The notes under the pieces are model-generated. The model did not search any database and was not told the DNA's origin. It saw only the letters and a program-made list of their open reading frames with translations. Below are positions 6,420 through 13,804 of a stretch of DNA of 19,732 nucleotides, one piece after another. Origin of the DNA: Halovenus sp. (GTDB taxonomy: Archaea; Halobacteriota; Halobacteria; Halobacteriales; Haloarculaceae); contig PUNZ01000212.1 of assembly GCA_003551945.1 (NCBI GenBank), positions 1 to 19,732 of the forward strand. The letters are read 5' to 3'. The translations under genes were made by a program, and so were the position numbers. Positions within the stretch are counted from its first letter, which is position 1. Every line of letters starts with the position of its first letter.

Positions 6420-7253
6420 ATGACCACTGTACACAGCGACTGGAATGACTGGCTTGTCCAAGAGATTGCAGAGACGAAACCGGAGACAGTCTCGCTTTGG
6501 TATCTGGGCTGTAACGGCTTCGCACTCAAAAGTGCTGGCGGAATTACGCTCTTTATCGACCCGTACCTGGGGCTAGGCGACCCACCACGGACGGTTCGGA
6601 TGATACCGGTTCCGTTTGACCCAACCGACGTAGAAGAAGCTGACGCGGTCCTGGCGACGCACGAACACACCGACCACGTCCACGGCCCGTCACAGGCTCC
6701 CATCCTTGGCGAAACAGGGGCAACATTCTACGCACCCGCCGCCAGCATGGCAGTTACCGAGGAGGAGGGCTGGCAAGAACAGTGGAACCTCGAAACGGAC
6801 CAGTTCGAAACGGTCGTCGAGGGAGAAACGTTCGAACTCGGCGACCTCACAATCACAGTCGGTCCTGCAAATGACCCCGATGCCGACGAACCGGTGGCCT
6901 ACGTTATCGAACACGAGTCCGGGACGTTCGTCCACGGTGGCGACGCCCGCCCAGGCGAGTTTGCCGACCTTGGTAAGGAGTACGATATCGACCTGGGCGC
7001 GCTCGCGTTTGGGTCAACAGGGATGATTCCGGACAAAGAAACGCGGATTCCGAAGCAAACCACCTGGTACAACGACGAAAACATGGTCATCGAAGCTGCT
7101 GCCGAACTACAACTTGACCGGCTGATTCCAACACACTGGGATATGTGGAAAGGGCTCACGAGCGACCCGAAAGGGCTGCATAATCACGCCCGTAGTTTTG
7201 AGTATCCAACACAACTCGAAATCGTCGAGATTGGCGACCGGATCGACCTCTGA
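6420..7253 (+). CDS. Metallo-beta-lactamase-fold hydrolase, UlaG-like
   Basis: The 277-residue protein has the metal-binding signature of the metallo-beta-lactamase superfamily: THEHTDHVHG, giving H81, H83, D85 and H86, followed by D175 in HGGDAR and H239 in IPTHWDMWKG. The overall pattern (LWYLGCNGFALKSAGGITLFIDPYLG near the start, then a late THWDMW) resembles the UlaG/L-ascorbate-6-phosphate lactonase-like branch. Sugar-lactone or phosphodiester substrates are both possible, and haloarchaea are not known to use the ascorbate pathway, so I do not name a substrate. The frame is open upstream to 6276, but the TATA spacing and the homology favour the ATG at 6420. It is transcribed alone, divergent from sufS, with two short hairpins after the stop codon. 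Confidence 0.88.
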   Translation: MTTVHSDWNDWLVQEIAETKPETVSLWYLGCNGFALKSAGGITLFIDPYLGLGDPPRTVRMIPVPFDPTDVEEADAVLATHEHTDHVHGPSQAPILGETGATFYAPAASMAVTEEEGWQEQWNLETDQFETVVEGETFELGDLTITVGPANDPDADEPVAYVIEHESGTFVHGGDARPGEFADLGKEYDIDLGALAFGSTGMIPDKETRIPKQTTWYNDENMVIEAAAELQLDRLIPTHWDMWKGLTSDPKGLHNHARSFEYPTQLEIVEIGDRIDL

Positions 7254-7287
7254 GACGAGCGAGTGACAGCTATCGCCACGAAAGCTA

Positions 7288-7334
7288 GGAACGCAGTGTT
7301 CCAAGCAGAGATTTTGAGACCGGCTTTTTGCCGG
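7288..7334 (+). terminator. Two short hairpins after the hydrolase gene
   Basis: GGAAC-GCAGT-GTTCC (7288-7302) and CCGGC-TTTTT-GCCGG (7320-7334) each form a five-base-pair stem. They lie between the hydrolase stop codon and the promoter of the coiled-coil gene. Archaeal termination depends mainly on U-runs; the second hairpin carries a T5 run in its loop. They could be a terminator or an RNA 3'-end structure. Confidence 0.3.
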
Positions 7335-7359
7335 CGAATTGCGTGTCAACCGTAGTCAG

Positions 7360-7394
7360 CTTTAATAGTCTGCCAGAACGCACACTAAACACAA
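7360..7394 (+). promoter_or_regulatory. Promoter of the coiled-coil gene
   Basis: CTTTAATA (7360-7367) is a good haloarchaeal TATA-like element. The start point expected about 25 bases downstream lies within a few bases of the ATG at 7395, so the mRNA would have a very short leader. Confidence 0.5.
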
Positions 7395-8552
7395 ATGAGC
7401 GAACAGGCATTCGAGGAGCAAACACTATCTTCAGAGGGAGTAACCGTAACAAAACGGTTCGAAGAAGATGAGTTTCCGGTTCCAGCAATCGCATTCGAGT
7501 TCGAGTCCACCCGCGAAGAGGAGGTGACAATCCGACTGTCCGACGCGGTGCCGGATTCCATCGCCGTTGAGGACCTCGGGTTTCATCCGGAGTATGGGAG
7601 CGAATACTGGACGATGGATGAAGACCAGATTACGTTCGAGCGGTCCCTTACGCCCGGTGCCGAGTATACCACCGTATACGGCATCCGAGCAACTGGGAGC
7701 GATAACATCGAACAGTTTCTAAACGAACCCGAAATTGAGAGCGTCGACCCACCACTTCCGGAATCAGCCGACGGAGAAAGCGACGACGACACCGTAAAAG
7801 ATGCGCTCGCATCAGAGGGCGAACTATCGCTCGAAGAAGGGGACGTGCCGGAGAGCGACGAGGCAGAGGATATCGCGACGCTGGAACTTGAAGAGCCAGC
7901 GCTTGAGGCAGAAGATGGTGATGTCGCACTCGTCGAGGACGAGACGGAAGCCGCACCAGTACCAGAGGACGAGAGCCTTGTGAGTGCGCTCACAACCGAA
8001 ATCCAACACGGACAGGTGAGCGAGGAGGAGTTGGCAGCGCTTCGGGAAGCTCTGGGAGTCGGCAACGAGCGTGGGAGTGCCGTTGCTCGACTCGACCAGC
8101 TACAGCGAGATATTACCGACCTCCGGGCATACACCGCAGCACTCGAGGAGTTTCTGGACGAGAACGGTACCGGCGCGGAGTTGATTACAGAGTTGGACGA
8201 GCGAGTTGAAACGGTAGCCGGTCGAGTGACAGATGTTGAGTCCGAGCTAGATTCGGTGACTGATACGGTCGAAGCAGAGCTAACGACAGTCACGGAGGAC
8301 GTGGGGCGCGTCGAAACCGAGCTTTCTGCCATGAGCGAGGAAATACAGACCGTCGATGAAGAGCTTGGCGCCGTCACAGAAGACCTCAACTCGACCGAGG
8401 AGACGCTTTCGGAACTGGAAGAACAAGTCGAAACACTCGAAGGGAAGGTAACCGACGAAGATGTGAAAGAGCGCGTCGAGGAGGTTGCAGAGTCCATCTC
8501 AGACCTGAAAGAGTGGCAAGAGCAGATTAAAAAGACGTTTGGCGGCGGCTAA
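7395..8552 (+). CDS. Acidic coiled-coil protein of unknown function
   Basis: I do not recognise a characterised family. The 385-residue protein has three visible parts. Residues 1-110 look like a compact beta-rich domain (alternating short strands, the aromatic-containing segment GFHPEYGSEYWTM at 62-74, and AEYTTVYGIRATG at 89-101). Residues 111-195 are a low-complexity Asp/Glu linker. Residues about 225-385 form a long heptad-patterned coiled coil rich in V..VE.EL repeats and ending KKTFGGG. There is no signal peptide or membrane segment, so it should be cytoplasmic and probably oligomeric. The tripartite layout suggests a scaffold, tether or SMC-like accessory protein, but no function can be assigned. 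It has its own promoter and lies 27 bases from the convergent end of nadM. Confidence 0.85.
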   Translation: MSEQAFEEQTLSSEGVTVTKRFEEDEFPVPAIAFEFESTREEEVTIRLSDAVPDSIAVEDLGFHPEYGSEYWTMDEDQITFERSLTPGAEYTTVYGIRATGSDNIEQFLNEPEIESVDPPLPESADGESDDDTVKDALASEGELSLEEGDVPESDEAEDIATLELEEPALEAEDGDVALVEDETEAAPVPEDESLVSALTTEIQHGQVSEEELAALREALGVGNERGSAVARLDQLQRDITDLRAYTAALEEFLDENGTGAELITELDERVETVAGRVTDVESELDSVTDTVEAELTTVTEDVGRVETELSAMSEEIQTVDEELGAVTEDLNSTEETLSELEEQVETLEGKVTDEDVKERVEEVAESISDLKEWQEQIKKTFGGG

Positions 8553-8579
8553 TCCACGTAAGCGACTGATCGTTGGCTG

Positions 8580-9080
8580 TTATTGAACGGAACGAATCCG
8601 TTGAATACCATCAATCTCTTCGATAACTTCTATGACCGGGTCAGGAACGAACTGCTCCCAGTCAGAGCCTCGGAGCATTGCGCGGCGGATTTCGCTGCCT
8701 TTCAGATTACTACGGTCAAACATCTCAGTCTGTTGGACGTCGACACCGGCCTCACGAAACAGTCGGACAACGAGTGGGTTGTTCGAGTAAGCAACATCAA
8801 ACCACGGGGACATGCTCTGGACGTGGCTTACCCAGACAGCATTCCGGTCAAGGTCTTCAATGGGAACGGCATAGTGTGTTGTCTCAAGCGGCTCGAGAGA
8901 TTTTCGTATCATCATCATCCGTTCACCTGCAGTAAACGGGTTTCGAGGCGAGTGTGACGCATCAGCGCTGCCTATCCCCAAAATGAGTTCGTCGACATCA
9001 TCGATAATCTCCCGGACCACACGCTCGTGGCCGCCGTGAAATGGCTGGAATCGGCCGATAAGAATCCCTCGCGTAGGCAT
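8580..9080 (-). CDS. nadM: Nicotinamide-nucleotide adenylyltransferase (archaeal NadM type)
   Basis: NadM joins NMN and ATP to make NAD+ and pyrophosphate, the last step of NAD synthesis. The 166-residue product has the nucleotidyltransferase signature GRFQPFHGGH at 9-18 (the HxGH active-site motif), the SADASHSPRNPFTAGER segment (38-54) typical of archaeal NadM, and a late GSEIRRAM (128-135), which corresponds to the ISxTxIR-like ATP-binding motif. The open frame extends to 9194, but the 38 extra residues have no similarity to the family and lie upstream of the promoter, so I take the ATG at 9080. It is divergent from lonB. From memory, this nadM-lonB arrangement is also found in Haloferax volcanii. 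Confidence 0.94.
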   Translation of the reverse strand: MPTRGILIGRFQPFHGGHERVVREIIDDVDELILGIGSADASHSPRNPFTAGERMMMIRKSLEPLETTHYAVPIEDLDRNAVWVSHVQSMSPWFDVAYSNNPLVVRLFREAGVDVQQTEMFDRSNLKGSEIRRAMLRGSDWEQFVPDPVIEVIEEIDGIQRIRSVQ

Positions 9081-9095
9081 ACCTGCACATTGATA

Positions 9096-9118
9096 CCGGG
9101 TGAAATATAAGTACCCGG
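9096..9118 (-). promoter_or_regulatory. nadM promoter with palindrome flanking the TATA box
   Basis: Read toward nadM the sequence is CCGGGT-ACTTATATTTC-ACCCGG. The six-base arms (9113-9118 and 9096-9101) are perfect complements and the TATA element lies between them. Its distance to the ATG at 9080 (about 26 bases) fits a leaderless mRNA. A protein binding both arms would cover the TATA box, so repression is the simplest reading. Confidence 0.5.
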
Positions 9119-9200
9119 ACTTAGCGGGACGGGAGGCTGAAAGTACCCAGAATCCACCGGACTGCACCGGGATAGAGCAGAGCGAGAGACCCAACGGGTA

Positions 9201-9253
9201 GGAGAAAGTATATCAATCGACAGTCCTTGAAATACGGCTAGAGAAACGTTTGT
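9201..9253 (+). promoter_or_regulatory. lonB promoter region
   Basis: GAAAGTATATC (9204-9214) resembles a BRE plus TATA box and would start transcription near 9237, giving a leader of about 17 bases before the ATG at 9254. A weaker alternative is GAAATACG at 9229-9236. No clear Shine-Dalgarno sequence precedes the ATG. Confidence 0.35.
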
Positions 9254-11500
9254 ATGAGCAAGGATAACGACGCTCCGGATACCGACCGGGAACCCGATGG
9301 TGAGGGGGCGACGGAGCCCATAGAAGAACGCCCAGCGGGCGACGCTTCGGAGGATTCCGTCGAGGAACCTGACCGTCAAGAACCGGTGGGACCCGCTCGT
9401 CATAATGGCGCTGGGGCTGGGTCGGGTCAAGAAATCCAGCCACCTGATGAGCGACCGGAAGAGACTGAAGACGAGGAAAGCGCCATCGATGAAGCTCTGG
9501 GAAGCAACGTCGACGAGGATATGGACATTGACGAAGAGATTGCCGAGGATGACCCACTTGGCGGACTCAAAGTCGAATCGTCCAAAGATATCAAAGTACC
9601 CGAACGGCTTGTCGACCAGGTTATCGGACAGGACCACGCCCGAGATATCGTTTTGAAGGCGGCGAAACAACGCCGGCACGTGATGATGATTGGGTCGCCC
9701 GGGACCGGGAAATCCATGCTGGCCAAAGCGATGAGCCAGTTGCTGCCAAAAGAAGACCTCCAAGATGTGCTGGTCTATCACAATCCTGAGGATGGCAACC
9801 AGCCAAAGGTCCGCACGGTTCCGTCAGGGAAAGGCGACCAAATCGTCGAAGCCCACAAGGAAGAAGCCAGAAAGCGCAACCAGATGCGGACGTTCATCAT
9901 GTGGATTCTCATCATCCTCATTCTGGGGTATGCGCTCATTATCGTCCAGCAGATTCTGCTGGGCATTCTCGCAGCGGGTATCATCTATCTTGCCTTCCGC
10001 TATATGTCCCGGGGCAGCGATGCGATGGTGCCGAATATGATTGTGAACACCGCCGAACAGCAGACCGCCCCGTTCGAGGATGCAACGGGCGCACACGCCG
10101 GTGCACTGCTCGGCGATGTTCGCCACGACCCGTTCCAGTCCGGTGGAATGGAAACACCGAGCCATGACCGTGTCGAGCCTGGTGGCATCCACAAGGCAAA
10201 CAAGGGTGTGCTCTACGTCGACGAGATTAACACCCTCGATATTCGCACGCAGCAAAAGCTCATGACGGCCATTCAGGAGGGAGAGTTTGCAATTACCGGA
10301 CAGAGCGAGCGCTCGTCCGGTGCAATGGTGCAGACCGAACCCGTCCCGTGTGATTTCGTCATGGTCGCCGCAGGGAACATGGACGCGATGCAGAACATGC
10401 ACCCCGCGCTTCGTTCACGTATCAAAGGATACGGATACGAAGTCTACATGGATGATACCATCGACGACACGCCCGAAATGCGCCGAAAATACGCGCGTTT
10501 CGTTGCACAAGAGGTCGAAAAAGATGGTCGCCTCCCACATTTCACCCGCGACGCAATTGCGGAGGTCATTCTGGAGGCACAGCGCCGTGCCGGTCGAAAA
10601 GACCACCTCACGCTCGAACTGCGTAACCTCGGTGGACTCGTCCGCGTGGCTGGCGATATCGCCCGCGCACAGAACAAAGAATACACCGAACGTGAGGATG
10701 TCCTCGAGGCCAAACAGCGCTCGAAATCCATCGAGCAACAGCTCGCTGATGAATACATCGAGCGCCGCAAAGCCTACGATATGACCGTCTCCGAAGGCGG
10801 TGTTGTCGGTCGCGTAAACGGCCTTGCCGTGATGGGTGAAGACTCCGGTATCATGCTCCCAGTGATGGCAGAGGTCACCCCCGCACACGGTCCTGGGCAG
10901 GTCATTGCCACTGGAAAGCTCAAAGAAATGGCCCGAGAGGCTGTCGAGAACGTGAGTGCGATTATCAAGAAGTTCTCCGAAGAAGAAATTGAAACCGAAG
11001 TGCCGGGCTGGAACGAAGAACGGTATGCCGACCACTCGTACCCAACGAAATCACTTGTTGGGAAGGATGTCCACATCCAGTTCGTCCAGACCGGTCAACA
11101 GGGTGTCGACGGCGACTCGGCATCGATTACCGTCGCAACCGCGGTCATCTCCGCGCTTGAGAATATTCCAATCCAGCAGAACGTTGCGATGACCGGTTCG
11201 CTGTCGGTTCGCGGTGATGTCCTCCCAGTCGGTGGTGTCACCTACAAAATCGAAGCCGCCGCAAAAGCAGGCATCGACACCGTCATCATCCCGAAGGCGA
11301 ACGAACAGGACGTCATGATTGAAGACGAGTACAAGGAGATGGTCGAAATTATTCCAGTGACGCATATCTCTGAAGTGCTCGAAATTGCGCTCGCTGCCGA
11401 ACCGGAGAAGGATTCGCTGGTCGACCGGCTCAAATCCATCACCGGGAGCGCACTGGAATCCGACGTAACCCCAAGTAGTGGGAAACCAAGCCCACAGTAA
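9254..11500 (+). CDS. lonB: Membrane-anchored ATP-dependent Lon protease, LonB type
   Basis: Archaeal LonB is a membrane-bound hexameric AAA+ protease that degrades regulatory and damaged proteins; in Haloferax volcanii it is essential and controls carotenoid synthesis. The 748-residue product opens with an acidic, unstructured stretch (1-105). Walker A GSPGTGKS is at 147-154. Two close hydrophobic membrane helices (about 213-248) are inserted in the AAA+ domain, the hallmark of LonB, before Walker B VLYVDEIN (319-326). The C-terminal serine-lysine protease domain has S622 in GVDGDSAS and K665 in VTYKIEAAAKAG. The acidic leader is long, so the true start could be later, but ATG 9254 fits the promoter. 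The CPBP protease follows after three bases. Confidence 0.96.
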   Translation: MSKDNDAPDTDREPDGEGATEPIEERPAGDASEDSVEEPDRQEPVGPARHNGAGAGSGQEIQPPDERPEETEDEESAIDEALGSNVDEDMDIDEEIAEDDPLGGLKVESSKDIKVPERLVDQVIGQDHARDIVLKAAKQRRHVMMIGSPGTGKSMLAKAMSQLLPKEDLQDVLVYHNPEDGNQPKVRTVPSGKGDQIVEAHKEEARKRNQMRTFIMWILIILILGYALIIVQQILLGILAAGIIYLAFRYMSRGSDAMVPNMIVNTAEQQTAPFEDATGAHAGALLGDVRHDPFQSGGMETPSHDRVEPGGIHKANKGVLYVDEINTLDIRTQQKLMTAIQEGEFAITGQSERSSGAMVQTEPVPCDFVMVAAGNMDAMQNMHPALRSRIKGYGYEVYMDDTIDDTPEMRRKYARFVAQEVEKDGRLPHFTRDAIAEVILEAQRRAGRKDHLTLELRNLGGLVRVAGDIARAQNKEYTEREDVLEAKQRSKSIEQQLADEYIERRKAYDMTVSEGGVVGRVNGLAVMGEDSGIMLPVMAEVTPAHGPGQVIATGKLKEMAREAVENVSAIIKKFSEEEIETEVPGWNEERYADHSYPTKSLVGKDVHIQFVQTGQQGVDGDSASITVATAVISALENIPIQQNVAMTGSLSVRGDVLPVGGVTYKIEAAAKAGIDTVIIPKANEQDVMIEDEYKEMVEIIPVTHISEVLEIALAAEPEKDSLVDRLKSITGSALESDVTPSSGKPSPQ

Positions 11501-11503
11501 TCC

Positions 11504-12367
11504 GTGACGCAGTGGGCGTCGTTTCTGGTTGTCATCGTTTTCATTCTTGTTGTTGTCCTCGTACTGGCAAGGCAGTCGCAGGCGATTATTGAGGAGTATC
11601 CAACGGGCAACCAACCGACCGGTGACCCAACACCGGAGCAACCAGCAGGAGACGAGGTTGCCACCGAAATCCCATCAGTTGAGCCGTCAACCACGGGCCG
11701 AAAGGAGAAGAGAAATGGAGCGCCGTCACACGATGAGGAGTTCATCCCGCCAGCGAGCCGTCAACCACGGGCCGAACAAGAGCTTGTTTTCAGCCCCCTA
11801 CTGATGCAGGCAAACGTTGCAGTGACGCAGGGAATTGTCGCCCTGCTCGTTATTGCTGCAGCGTGGTATTTCAACATCCCTGCAGCAGCGTTTGGGATTG
11901 TTGCCGAACCGATGAGTACCGGCTTGCCTGCCGTTGTGGGTGGGATTACATTTGGGCTTGTGCTGTGGCTCTGTAACGAAGGAGCGACCCGAGTGGCCGA
12001 CGCACTGGATGCCTCGTATGATGAACGCGTCCGAGAACTGCTTGCACCCGAAAGCGGGGTTGGATGGGCGCTTTTGTTTGGCGTCGTGTTACCACTCATT
12101 GCAGTCTCCGAAGAGTTGCTGTTCCGGGCGGCGCTAATTGGCGTTCCGGCCGCCGGATTTGATCTCTCTCCATGGCTGCTTGCAGTTGGTTCATCTGCTG
12201 CCTTTGCCCTCGGTCACGGCGCACAGGGCCGAGTTGGCATCATCGTGACCGGACTGCTCGGGTTCGTCCTTGCAGCGGGATATATCGTCACAGGGAGCCT
12301 GCTTCTTGTCATTATCGCCCACTACGTTGTCAACGCAATGGAGTTTTTCATCCACGAGTATCGGTGA
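11504..12367 (+). CDS. CPBP (Abi/CAAX-type) intramembrane metalloprotease
   Basis: The 287-residue multi-spanning protein carries all three CPBP motifs: EExxxR in SEELLFRA (E203, E204, R208), FxxxH in FALGHG (H238), and HxxxN in AHYVVNA (H273, N277). These form the metal site of Rce1-like proteases in the membrane. A first helix spans about 5-22. A soluble Pro/Glu/Thr-rich linker (about 30-95) follows, then several more helices. The start is GTG, three bases after the lonB stop, so translation is probably coupled; no internal ATG fits the N-terminal helix. The substrate is unknown. Haloarchaea use CPBP-like proteins for several tasks, including isoprenoid-linked processing, and the lonB operon suggests a role in membrane protein turnover. 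The linker contains a 22-bp direct repeat read in two different frames. Confidence 0.88.
   Translation: MTQWASFLVVIVFILVVVLVLARQSQAIIEEYPTGNQPTGDPTPEQPAGDEVATEIPSVEPSTTGRKEKRNGAPSHDEEFIPPASRQPRAEQELVFSPLLMQANVAVTQGIVALLVIAAAWYFNIPAAAFGIVAEPMSTGLPAVVGGITFGLVLWLCNEGATRVADALDASYDERVRELLAPESGVGWALLFGVVLPLIAVSEELLFRAALIGVPAAGFDLSPWLLAVGSSAAFALGHGAQGRVGIIVTGLLGFVLAAGYIVTGSLLLVIIAHYVVNAMEFFIHEYR
11681..11776 (+). repeat. 22-bp perfect direct repeat, 74-bp period
   Basis: The 22 bases beginning GAGCCGTCAACC at 11681-11702 recur exactly at 11755-11776. Both copies lie in the linker of the CPBP protease. The period is 74 bases, not a multiple of three, so copy one is read as EPSTTGR and copy two as SRQPRAE. 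Recombination or slippage between the copies would delete or add 74 bases and shift the frame before the catalytic domain. Confidence 0.85.
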
Positions 12368-12407
12368 TAGCCGGCAGCTCTCGATACGTCCAGCACGAGA
12401 GTCGATG

Positions 12408-13697
12408 TTATTCAAACCACGACTGTTGGTCATCGGACAGCACAAGCCAGAGCGCACAGAGAAACGCACAGGCGACTGCAATTGCAGTCAGTGAAAACGC
12501 AACACGATAGCCCGTTTCGGTGTAGACGACAGTTCCCGCGATGACATCCCCGGTCCGATAGCTATCGAGTGCAACTCCCATCGCCGTCGGCAGGACCGTC
12601 GCACCGAAAAACCCCGCACCGTTGACCGTTGCGGTGGCGACACCGCTCGCTGCTGGTGGATATCGCTCTTTGATGATAGCCAGAATCAGCACCGTAAAGC
12701 CGACACAAAAGCCGACGATAAAGTAGACACCAGCAACCACAGAAAGCGGAGGCGTGCCAACTACCGGGATGACAGACAGCGCAAGGGTGAACAAGCCAAG
12801 CCCGAAGACCAATGGAACCTTCCGCTGGTCGAGGCGGTCAGAGACCCAGCCGACCATCGGCGCACCGATGAGCATACCGATAGAGCCCAGTAAGGTGTAA
12901 TACGAAGCGGTCGTGACATCCAGTTCGTGGACGACGACGAGATACGGAATGCCCCACAAGCCAATAATTGTGAGAATGGTGCCCATCGCCGCAAAGAACA
13001 TGAGCGACAGAAGCCACTGAATTCGGTCACGAAGCAATGATTTGAGATGCCCGCCCGTTTCCGCAAGCGAGACGCTTGGTTGATTTGGAACGTTTTCGAT
13101 GGGGTCGAAACCAGCAGTATCCGGCGAGTTACGAACGATAACAAAGACAAAGACAGCAACAGCCAGTCCGAACAGGGCAAGTCCCTGAATGCTCACCTGC
13201 CAGCCAACGGCATCAACGGCGAGTGCCAGCGGTGTCGTGGCGATGATTGCCCCCAGCCCTGCGACTCCCGTGGTCAGACCAGTCATCGTCGCAAATTCGT
13301 TTGCTCGGTACCAGTTTGCGGCAAATTTGAGAATAGAGATGAAAATGACGCCGCTTCCCAATCCAAGGAGTGCGCGTGAGAGAAATGCCGTCAGAAAGCC
13401 CCCACTCAGAGTAAATGCGATTGCAGAAAGGCTGAGCAACACTGCCCCGAAGGCACCGACGTAGCGTGGTCCCCAGCGGTCGGCCATCGCCCCTGTCGGA
13501 ATCTGAATCAGTGCATAGACGACGAAAAAAGAGGCATGGAGCGTTCCGAGTTGGGAGGCCGTAATTTCGAAATCGACGGTGAGTTGCTCTGAGAGGACTG
13601 CTGTCGAGAGCCGATGAACGTTAACAAGTAAAAAAACAAGCGCGAGCGCTCCCCAGCCAAGCCAGCGGTATCTGGTCGGCGATTCGAAGAATCTCAT
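12408..13697 (-). CDS. Major facilitator superfamily permease
   Basis: This is a 429-residue membrane transporter with about twelve hydrophobic segments. The MFS loop-2/3 signature appears as GAMADRWGPRYVG (about 69-81), and a related GWVSDRLDQRK sits in the second half, as expected for the duplicated six-helix fold. The sequence resembles the broad anion/sugar-phosphate or nitrate/oxalate-type MFS groups, but I cannot assign a substrate. A GTG at 13709 would add four residues. I prefer the ATG at 13697 because a TATA-like CTATTAG (minus strand, 13728-13722) would start transcription near 13700 and make it leaderless. It converges with the CPBP protease gene across a 40-base gap and is separately transcribed from the pst locus. 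Confidence 0.9.
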   Translation of the reverse strand: MRFFESPTRYRWLGWGALALVFLLVNVHRLSTAVLSEQLTVDFEITASQLGTLHASFFVVYALIQIPTGAMADRWGPRYVGAFGAVLLSLSAIAFTLSGGFLTAFLSRALLGLGSGVIFISILKFAANWYRANEFATMTGLTTGVAGLGAIIATTPLALAVDAVGWQVSIQGLALFGLAVAVFVFVIVRNSPDTAGFDPIENVPNQPSVSLAETGGHLKSLLRDRIQWLLSLMFFAAMGTILTIIGLWGIPYLVVVHELDVTTASYYTLLGSIGMLIGAPMVGWVSDRLDQRKVPLVFGLGLFTLALSVIPVVGTPPLSVVAGVYFIVGFCVGFTVLILAIIKERYPPAASGVATATVNGAGFFGATVLPTAMGVALDSYRTGDVIAGTVVYTETGYRVAFSLTAIAVACAFLCALWLVLSDDQQSWFE

Positions 13698-13774
13698 GCC
13701 TACAGCCACAGGGCGGAGCGCCTAATAGCTGGCTTCTCCGCTCAAAAGCCGTCAGAAATATGAATTATTTTCGT

Positions 13775-13804
13775 GCCGGGACTATATTTCAAACGACTCC
13801 CGGC
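13775..13804. promoter_or_regulatory. Palindrome spanning the stop codon of the AbrB-PhoU gene
   Basis: GCCGGGA (13775-13781) and TCCCGGC (13798-13804) are perfect seven-base complements around a 16-base middle. On the minus strand the stem spans the stop codon at 13789 and could end the pst transcript. On the plus strand the middle carries CTATATTTC, a TATA-like element, so it could equally be a promoter for antisense RNA beginning near 13810. The layout resembles the nadM promoter palindrome. Confidence 0.4.

Noticed and set aside
7583..8497. Open frame of 304 codons antisense to the coiled-coil gene
   Set aside because: The serine-rich translation is what results from reading Glu/Asp/Val codons of an acidic coiled coil in reverse; it has no start signal or domain.
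8972..9781. Open frame of 269 codons on the minus strand across the nadM/lonB gap
   Set aside because: It overlaps nadM, both promoters and the start of lonB, and its sequence has no family resemblance.
9824..10402. Open frames antisense to lonB
   Set aside because: They are shadows of a well-supported gene, histidine- and arginine-rich rather than acidic.
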